From Gigaspora rosea (Eukaryota > Glomeromycota > Glomeromycetes > Diversisporales > Gigasporaceae), in the NCBI GenBank assembly GCA_003550325.1, contig QKWP01000669.1, forward strand, positions 89,643 to 153,642: DNA of 64,000 bases, given 5' to 3'. This document shows, piece after piece, positions 56,432-64,000 of this stretch. Each line of letters starts with the position of its first letter. The first letter of the stretch is position 1. The translations under genes were made by a program, and so were the position numbers. The notes beneath the pieces were generated by a model. That model worked only from the letters and a program-made list of their open reading frames with translations. It had not been told where the DNA came from and did not search any database.

Positions 56432-57035
56432 AAAATAAAAGGCAGGGTGTGGTGACTTAGAGAAGTTGGTAAGTTGTCACCCTCAAGTGGCAGGTCTAGA
56501 GTTCAAATCCCACTGGCGACGTTTTAGAAAAATAGACCTGTGTTCCAGTAACTGCTTCTCATCGATCGGTTGGGTACATTACCTGTAGTCCTTGGTTAAC
56601 ATCTTGAATGGAAGCTTTCGGGCAAAGTTGTGTATCATTACACAGACAAATCCAAGGAACTGGAGAAACAAAAACCCATTTGGCAAGTTCCAAGTAAGGA
56701 GGTAGCAAAAATCTTCGACAGTGCTACCAGAACTAGAATACCGGAAACCGAAGTCAGAGAACTGAATGACAAAAGACCTTTAGAGAAGGAGGTCCACCAA
56801 CCTGGCCGCCAGAGTCGCACCGGAGGAAAAGGACCTATGCTTCGAAAGTAGGTACTAGAGGAAGAAAAACTATGGCACCTAAAGCCGGGTAAACCAACCC
56901 TTCCAGACTAACTAGATTGGAAGTTTGGGATATCGGGGAAGGACCAGTAGGAAGGTAATGGTGGGTACCGGGATTGGAGCGAACCTTTCAAGGGCAGAAG
57001 TAGATAATGCAAATTACCGAAGTATAGGTAATACC

Positions 57036-57996
57036 AGGACCCCGAAGAATACATATATAACTCAGATCCAGACTCAAAATTTTAATATAACTTTATATAC
57101 TTAATTTTATTAAAAGCTTTATACAAAATTATCATATAAGTTCAAATTTACTATAAATTATACAATTTCAGATCTGAGTACCAGTATAATCATGTTAACC
57201 ACCAAAGCCAAAAACATAATTACACAAAAAAAAGTGACGAAGAAAAAATCAGAAACCTATCTAGAAAAAGAAGGGCAGTAGTTAACCGTGTTCAAATTCA
57301 GCAACAAAATTTTTAGTTCCGAAAATAAGCTACCCATACGATCGATAAACGTTGCTACATAGTAAAGTCTAAATTTTACTAAACAAATCAATTAAAGTCG
57401 CAAAATTAAAAGTCAAATAATAGAAAGTTCTCCGATTTTTATGAAATTTTCAGGGTACGCGTATTTTGATCCGCTGAACAATGTTACTTATGCGACTTTA
57501 TCGATTTGCTTAGTAAAATTTAGACTTTACTATGTAGCGACTATAATCGATTGACCAAAAATCGCTTTATAAGTTACTCCTGATTTTTTTTTGCATATTT
57601 ATTTATTGTTTATAACATATTTATTTATCGTCTACAGCATATTTATTTATTGTCTACAGCATATTTATTTATTTATTTTACTTATTAAAGTTTTGTATTC
57701 AAAAATAAGCTAACCCACGCTTTTTTTTGTTAAACATCGACAAAAAAAGGTAGCTGCAACATATGGTATATATCGATTTATATCTACTTAAAAATTTTCC
57801 CGATGTATATATAGCATCATTATACAAAAAAAGATCGTACTTGTTATAAAGATCATCTTTGTTATACAAATAAACATCTAACTTTTCAAAAAATTACCAG
57901 TTGGTTATACAAATTTAAACATACGACATATGGAAAAATTTTATATAAGTCTATACAAAGCCAGATCTCAGTATTACATATATTCTTCGGGGTCCT
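57036..57996. mobile_element. TIR element inside SINE copy D, 8-bp target duplication
   Basis: The left AGGACCCCGAAGAATACATA and the right end reversed AGGACCCCGAAGAATATATG are flanked by GTAATACC (57028-57035) and ATAATACC (57997-58004), 7/8. It contains a further MITE at 57351-57541 and short TATTTATTTATTGT(C)TA direct repeats near 57600-57680. Confidence 0.75.
57351..57541. mobile_element. MITE, sister of 38221-38546, third nesting level
   Basis: Ends GTTGCTACATAGTAAAGTCT and AGACTTTACTATGTAGCGAC. It lies inside the 57036 element, which lies inside the SINE. Confidence 0.7.
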
Positions 57997-58399
57997 ATAA
58001 TACCTGTGTGGAACAGAAACTGTTCTACCAAGTATACCGCGAGGATAAATTAGTCCTAAGGGATGTTTGTTGGCATCCGGAACTGGCTCCGACTGACTTA
58101 TGTATCGGGGAACTGTACCAGTGATACAAGTAGGATTGGCAAGAGGAGCTTGGACCAGAGGTTTTAAATAGGCAATCTCCTAGTTGGGTTGCAAGTATGG
58201 TAGCTAGTATAGAACCTTCAGGCGGACTACTTAAATTAGACAACCAAAAGTTGTACATGTAGCTAGTTGTATCCTCATCCATGTAACAAATGTCAGGTGC
58301 CCAAAGAGGCGCCTTTGATCCACAGACTTGATTAAATAAACATATCTACTCAGAATGGGAACTTTGATATAAAAAAAAAATAAAAAAAATAAAAGGCAG

Positions 58400-59023
58400 T
58401 TTCACAAGGAAAAATTTAAGATATAAATAGTTTTAAAAAATTTTTTGTATACTGTACTATATGCGGCACATCACTAATTCATATATAATAAGTTGCACTA
58501 CATTATAATTATCACATGCTTTTAAAATTAACAATTGGTATATGCGGGCTAACAGTTCAGGTCGGTCCACTCAAAGCCCGCCATAGTCCGGCCTGGCCCA
58601 TGTCTGGATATTCTAAGCGGGTTTTGGACTAGATCGGGCTTAAAAATATTTTTGTCGAGTTTATGAAAACCCGGCCCGGCCCAGCCCATTCTGGAACCTA
58701 AATTATCATTTTTTGCGGTAATATACCTCAAATTCTGCATGTTTTATATTTCAAATTATGCGAAATTATGCAATAAAATTTTTAAATTATACTGTAAATT
58801 ATGCAGTTCAAGTATAAATATATGAAAATATATGTACACTAGAGTTGTAAAATACTATATTTTTGTAATCTACTAAATAAATATTATGATTCTGAAAATC
58901 TTCGACAACTATGCTTGTGTTTTGTGTTTATTAACTGTCTACTATCTGAGATGTTCTGATATTCTTATATTTTTTAATACTAGCCATTTTATGCACAGAT
59001 TATATTTTATTAACAATTATTAT
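58400..59023. repeat. AT-rich DNA with a GGGCCGGGTT word cluster
   Basis: 58549-58703 contains AGCCCGCC, CCGGCCTGGCCC, AACCCGGCCCGGCCCAGCC and ends CCATTCTGGAACCTA, similar to the right end of the 49231 element. Probably one end of a related element. No gene. Confidence 0.5.
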
Positions 59024-59363
59024 AAACGCACTTATGGTGTTTTACCACTATAGGTAAATTAGATCCGCAAATCTGTATAACAAAACAAATAAATAAATTT
59101 TTACAAAACAAAAAATAAATATTAATAACTTTAGAGTTAGGGTAAGGCCTAGAATTTTATTGGTGCTTTAGTATATACAAAATTTAGCAAAGAATTTTTG
59201 CTATTAGAGCCCCAAAGGTGGTTTTATAAGCAAAATTTTGAGATATGAATGTTTTTAAAAAAATAAACAAAAAACGAAATTTTTTGTTACATCTGATCTT
59301 AAATTTTGATTGGCTATTCTAATAGTTTTGTATAACATAGTGTAAAACACTATAGGTGCGTTT
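59024..59363. mobile_element. MITE, termini AAACGCAC(T/C)TATGGTGTTTTAC
   Basis: The left AAACGCACTTATGGTGTTTT and the right AAAACACTATAGGTGCGTTT are inverted. It contains AGAGTTAGGGTAAGGCC. Confidence 0.7.
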
Positions 59364-60285
59364 TAGTAAACTCTTTATTAATTATATAAAAATGGTCCTG
59401 ATATGCAAAATTTGCAATTGCGATAAAAATCAGATTTATGTGCATATTATACTATTGCAAATATGCACTAGTTCTAATCATGGTGCAGTGCACCAAATAA
59501 TAAATTTTGGAAATTATTTATATATAAAATAAAATTTTAATTTTTCAAAAAAAGTACCCGGCCAAGTTACGAAAAACAATTATATTTGTTTGCACAACCT
59601 AACTTATATCTATATAATACATTTTTTAAATTTTATATTTAAGTATTTTTTGTATTTATAAGGTATAAAAATGTGAACTATTATTTATCAAACACACATT
59701 TAATAGTAAATCTATTAAATATCTATTGGATTTACTTTTAAATTTAATATCTAATGGAAATGGTTTACATTTAATAAAAACAAAATAAATTTATAAAGGT
59801 TTTTGGTTCAAATAGGTAAAAAAGAGCTTTAAATATTTGGGTAATTTTATAAATTTAATTAATTGTCAAATATGGTATATAGATATCACAAGTATTAAGA
59901 GTTATATAAGTGTATAAAATAAATATATACTAGATTCTTAGTTTAAATTTCTATAAAGTTTAATAGATATTGTGCACAAATTTTAAACCTTTAATTATAC
60001 TGGACCTTGCTTGTATAAAGTAATTATCTGTAATTATCTAAAAGATTTTTTTTATTTAATATAAGAATAAAAAATAAAATTGCTATTATAAAGTATTTGA
60101 TTTTTGGACAATAGGATTGACTGAATTGTTATATGACTTGGCATGTCTTTGCTTTTTGGCATGCCTATAGGTATGCTCTAGAGACATACTTATGCCTCTG
60201 TGCTCCCAACCCTACTTGTAACCTATTGGTCCAATCTAAATGATTTTTATACTATTTAAATCATCTTAGAGGTCTTCCAGCTAAA
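59364..60285. other. AT-rich intergenic, no gene seen
   Basis: A local word-like patch GGCATGCCTATAGGTATGC near 60150 is the only structure noted. Confidence 0.5.
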
Positions 60286-61490
60286 GTATCAGGTATAATT
60301 CCGGCCAAAATTTTAATTCTGGCCAAAGTTACAAAATTATTTTTGACCAAAATTATAGATTTATTAACAATATTTAATAATTAATAACTTTTAATTTACT
60401 GGATCAAATTTAAGAATTTAACTACCAAAATGCTCTTAATGAGAGGATTCTAGCAAGCCAAATATTAAAATCTAATCACTAGGTCCTAAAATCAAAATAG
60501 ATATATGGGGTGAGTCAGTAGAAAAGGGACAAATTTTTTCTAAATAAAAGTTTTCTTGACTTTAAGCTTAAATATCTTGTCAACTATTTTAATAAATTTA
60601 ATAAATTATTTTTTATTTTAATTCTATATAATTTCAAAATTAAAATAAAAAAATTTTTAGCAAATGTGATTAAATATTTGTCAAGATATTTTAGTTTAAA
60701 AATTAAAAAAATTTTACTAAAAATGATTTGTCACTTTTCTACTGACTTACCCTCATATGTTATTACTAGAATAATGCACAGCATTGTATGTCCGAAGCAC
60801 AATAACAACTAAAGATCTAATTTTATTTTTTGATACATCAAAAATCAAAACAACACAATGCATCAAAAATGTAACTATTATACGCATGCAGACAGATACC
60901 AAATACAAAAGTTACATTTTGGTATTACTATTATTGATGCATCAAAAATGTAACTTTTGTATCGCCTTATGTAAATATATAAAGTCCTCCGCTACATTCC
61001 GGACAATAAAAGTTTTATAATTTATTAAATAATTATAAGCCATTTATAGTAACAAAAATTTATTCTGATCTCTGAATCCTGTAATTGGATTGTTATAATT
61101 TTGGGCTTGCTAGAATCCTCTCATTGAGCTGATCATTTTGGTAGTTAAATCATCGAAATTGGCCTAGTAGATCAAAAGTTATTACCAATTAAAAATTAAT
61201 TTTCAATTGTTAATAACTTTTGATCTACTAGGCCAATTTCGATGATTCAACTACCAAAATGATCCTCTTAATGAGAGGATACTAGCAAGCCCAAAATTAT
61301 TAAAATCTAATCACTGGATCCTAAAATCAGAATAGATTTGTGTTACTATAGAAGTTTTATAATTTATTAAAGAATTATAAACCATTTATAGTAATACAAA
61401 TTTATTCTGATCTCTAGATTATGTGATTGGATTTTTATGATTTTGGGCTTGCTAGAATCCTCTCATTAAGCTGATCATTTTGGTAAGAGG
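60286..61490. repeat. Second copy of the palindrome-array family, interrupted
   Basis: 60286-60500 matches 53870-54080 in reverse (TAATTCCGGCCAAAATTTTA). 61005-61490 matches the P1/P2 palindromes of 51650-54060 (GGGCTTGCTAGAATCCTCTC and others). Between them lie a MITE (60505-60757) and a block with GATGCATCAAAAATGTAAC repeats. Confidence 0.75.
60505..60757. mobile_element. MITE, termini (A)TG.GGGT(G/A)AGTCAGTAGAAAAG
   Basis: The left ATGGGGTGAGTCAGTAGAAA is mirrored by TTTCTACTGACTTACCCTCAT at the right. The interior TTTAAGCTTAAATATCTTG and CAAGATATTTTAGTTTAAAA are also complementary, so the whole unit folds back. Confidence 0.8.
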
Positions 61491-62581
61491 AGCGCCATTT
61501 ATCATTTAATTTTTTGCTACTAAGAGGCTACGCTACCTCCTCCTCTCCACCTGATCATCAAATACCGCAATTTGATTAGCTAAAATTATTAAAATTTTTA
61601 AAAATTTTTAAACTTTAACATTAAATAACTTTTGAATAAGTGATCTGTTTTGGATGATTTTATTACCAAAATGTTTGTCTCAATGAAACGATTCTAACAA
61701 GCCTAAAATCATCAAAATTCAATTACAGGATCTCAAGATCGTTATAGATTTGTCTGCTTTAATTTTATTATTTTCGTTTATATTAAAAATTATTATTAAA
61801 GATTTTATAAACTTTAATTGGCCGGAGCATAGCGACAGTCAGTTAGTGTCTATGCAAGTAATACAAAAGTTACGTTTTTGATGCATTTTGCCCATAAAAC
61901 GTGTCTTTTCTGATGCATTTTTGTACATCTTATAGAAATTTCATCAAAAGTGCAATTTTGAAATTTTTTGTCTGTCCGCACGTGAGTCGCGTGATTAAAT
62001 TCAAAAAAAAAAGTCAAAAAAAAACAAACCTATCATATCAGTATCATATCATAGAGTTACCCTTTAAAGCAGTAAAACGATAAAACCTGCTTTGTTATTA
62101 AAAACCTGTTTTATTATTAATTACGTTTGTGCATTACATTGAACTATTAAGGGTAGAGGATATATCGATCATTTTTCATATGCTTTTTGTGATACAAGTG
62201 AAAATTATATATTATAAAAAATACGCACCTAATAAAAATTTTTAAGGTCACGACTAACCCTTGCCAAAATTTCATACCATGTAAATTAAAACCTCTATTT
62301 ATAGTAGGGAAATTTTTAGAAGCAGTTTCATTTTAAAAAAATATACTTGTATATGTAGTAAAACTTTTCTGGATTAATCCAAAATTTTCTGGGTTACCCT
62401 GAAAGTTCCCTTGAAATTTTCTGGGTAGTAATTTATTCTATCGACTTCTAGAATAAATAGCTACCCAATCATATTCTCATATTCCTGTATTCGTAAAAAA
62501 AACCAACTGACCTTTGCCATGGTATGAAAACCCCTTACGGCAGTATATACATATTGTTCGTTAAATAGAAAGGTATATGAA
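61491..62581. other. Mixed repeat and AT-rich DNA, no gene seen
   Basis: 61620-61760 is a diverged palindrome-family fragment (ACCAAAATGTTTGTCTCAAT). 61855-61935 carries AAAAGTTACGTTTTTGATGCA, the inverse of the block near 60950. Nothing coding. Confidence 0.5.
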
Positions 62582-62932
62582 ATGAGAGGCACCAAGAGAC
62601 ACAATATTTTGACTCAGAATCCTCAGCACGTATATACGTACTATCATACTCCTAAATTTTATCTCAATATGATAATATTAGCACCTCTTGAGTGCAGTCA
62701 TTTAATTTTAAATAACCTCTGCTACAAGAACTTACTTTCGTGCGCGCTAGTAAATTGTCAATGGTGTAGAATTATTATACCAGTATTATGGAGTGAACTA
62801 AAACACCAGCTTCAAGATGAAAGACTTATAAGTTCTAAAGAACGAGCTTTTATGCCGACTTTTCTACCGAATGTAAGAAGTTTCAAGTCATTACCTTGCC
62901 AAAATCTCATTGTACAGTACAAAAGAAAGTAA
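62582..62932 (+). pseudogene. F-box gene fragment
   Basis: From 62582 the plus strand reads through APLECSHLILNNLCYKNLLS then CALVNCQWCRIIIPVLWSEL, an F-box motif (about residues 34-72 of this frame). The frame ends at 62932 (YKRK), far short of the 450-550 residues usual for the family, with no leucine-rich repeats. The 30 residues before the motif do not look like family sequence, so the true start may be nearer 62669 (MIILAPLE). A truncated duplicate of the expanded F-box family; probably not functional. Confidence 0.65.
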
Positions 62933-63470
62933 AAACGTTTAGAATGATGATTTAGCACAGGTAACATAAGTGAAGGGATTATGTAAATTTTTATTGTATA
63001 CGTTATATAAAAGTTTCAAAAAAATTTACATATATAATAGTAATTACTTTAAATTTTCGTTTTTTTTTTTAGGCTATAAAATAAAAACTTAGATCGTAGG
63101 AAACTCATAATATACTGCGTATATCAAGGTCGAAAGAGGGTTTTTTTTTTAGAATTGTGTTATGTAGTTAGAGGTATCTAAGTTTTCAGATATAGTATGA
63201 TATTGTGATATGGAATATAGTGTTGGACATTATTATTACTAAGGGTAATATTATAACATTAAATACAAGTTTATGATGTAAATTTTCGTTTTTTTTTTAA
63301 TAAATTATAAAATAATAATAATAATAATAATTCGCTTCATAATAATTCTTAGTATTACAAATAAAATACAATTCTTTTATTTATTTACTTATATATTTTC
63401 ATATTATTTAAAGTGCATAATTTGTTTTTAACTAAAACCCGATCTTATTTTTAGTAACTTTATTTTTAAA
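62933..63470. other. AT-rich intergenic, no gene seen
   Basis: Contains a repeated TGTAAATTTTCGTTTTTTTT-like segment (about 63052 and 63280) and an ATA/ATT trinucleotide run (63309-63330). Confidence 0.5.
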
Positions 63471-64000
63471 CTAGCTGTAAACCCGTGCATAATGCACAGG
63501 GGGTTTTTTAGTTTGTTTTTTTTTGAATAATATTAAATAAATTCATAATTGGTTTAAATAAAAAATTATAAATACGACTCATTGCTATAATGACCCTTAT
63601 ATGATTGGGCAATTATATAAATAGAGTAAGCTGAATTAAGGTTAATTCCCTTAATCCGATTTGATCTAAATTTTAGTTGTTTTTTTTAATTTAGAAATTC
63701 ATTTATTTTTGTTTTTTTTTGGATTTGTAGTCTTGAGGAAGCGAAATGCCAAAGTGATATTTCAGATAAGATACTCTATTTTTTCTTTTTATTTCACTTT
63801 TTTTTTTCTTGTACTAATTCTATTCTTTTTTGGCATAAATTAGTATCAGCAAAGGTTTTTAAATGGCTTTTTAAATATATTATTTTCTTTTTTTTGCTTT
63901 AGTTGTAAATTGTCTTGTTTTACTAATCTTTTTTTTCTTTTTAGGATTTGCCAAGCAAATGTGTATGCGGCTTTTTAGATAAGATATTAATTTTTTTTTG
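63471..64000 (-). mobile_element. Helitron 3' end, continues past the window
   Basis: On the minus strand: hairpin CCTGTGCATTATGCACGGG, then TTTACAG, CTAG (63474-63471) and a host T at 63470: the CTRR-plus-hairpin signature of a Helitron 3' terminus. The rest to 64000 is AT/T-rich with no gene; the body lies to the right. Confidence 0.6.

Larger units (their letters stand above)
56446..58385 (+). mobile_element. SINE-family copy D, tRNA-headed, 14-bp target duplication
   Basis: The head GGTGTGGTGACTTAGAGAAG with box B-like GAGTTCAAATCCCACTGG (56507-56516 core) resembles a tRNA promoter. The body matches copy C over CAGACAAATCCAAGGAAC, ACCCATTTGGCAAGTTCC and GGACCTATG. The 3' part (58040-58360) matches copy B (ACAACTTTTGG..G.CTA in reverse). 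The A-rich tail ends at 58385. Exact AAAATAAAAGGCAG flanks it at 56432-56445 and 58386-58399. A TIR element (57036-57996) has inserted in its body. Confidence 0.85.

Noticed and set aside
56446-56520. tRNA gene
   Set aside because: Box A- and box B-like motifs are present, but the arms do not close into a full cloverleaf that I can support. The sequence recurs at 53360-53435 as the head of a retroposon with an A tail and target duplications, so it is a SINE head.

Overview
This is eukaryotic nuclear DNA, very probably from an arbuscular mycorrhizal fungus of the Rhizophagus type. The reasons are the extreme AT content outside transposons, short introns with GTA(A/T)G donors and (T/A)TTTAG acceptors, F-box/leucine-rich-repeat genes of the kind massively expanded in these fungi, a fungal oligopeptide transporter, and an overwhelming load of DNA transposons, MITEs, LINE and SINE copies and Helitron ends. 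The species assignment is inference from gene style; no marker gene is present. No bacterial operons, rRNA genes, genuine tRNA genes or CRISPR arrays were seen.

Layout. 1-4240 (minus): the 5' part of an OPT-family oligopeptide transporter gene, 14 exons traced, C-terminus beyond the left edge. It carries a one-base N at 1261 flanked by a 92-bp exact duplication and a truncated second copy of exon 9. 4.2-11.4 kb: MITEs, a 0.4-kb tandem duplication, an 11-copy satellite (7862-9480) whose unit is a decayed tetratricopeptide (TPR) coding module, and a Helitron 3' end. 11.4-12.6 kb: a broken cysteine-containing host gene. 12618-21616: a complete 9.0-kb CACTA (EnSpm) transposon with matching termini and a 3-bp target duplication. 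It holds a transposase interrupted by one in-frame stop and a second, heavily decayed gene. 22262-24060: a TIR element filled with alternating palindromes. 25.5-28.7 kb: SINE and LINE insertions, MITEs and word-repeat DNA. 29.2-29.8 kb: a protein-kinase pseudogene. 32.3-33.8 kb: an F-box gene broken by one stop. 34-40 kb: AT-rich DNA with pogo-like MITEs. About 39.97-46.96 kb: a LINE with two ORFs and an N gap over the reverse transcriptase. 48.5-61.5 kb: nested transposons (four copies of a long tRNA-headed SINE family occur in the window, three of them here). 62.6 kb: an F-box fragment. 63471-64000: the 3' end of a second Helitron.

How it works together. Only the transporter looks like a possibly functional host gene, and its assembly is suspect. 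Everything else is mobile DNA or relics of gene families that expand by duplication. The most informative signals are structural: exact target-site duplications that date and order the insertions; hAT-like elements with 8-bp duplications whose ends are built from element-specific GC-rich words; arrays of alternating palindromes able to form long hairpins; degenerate TTAGGG-like tracts in several unrelated MITEs; and a six-fold repeat domain in the LINE ORF1 protein that I do not recognise.
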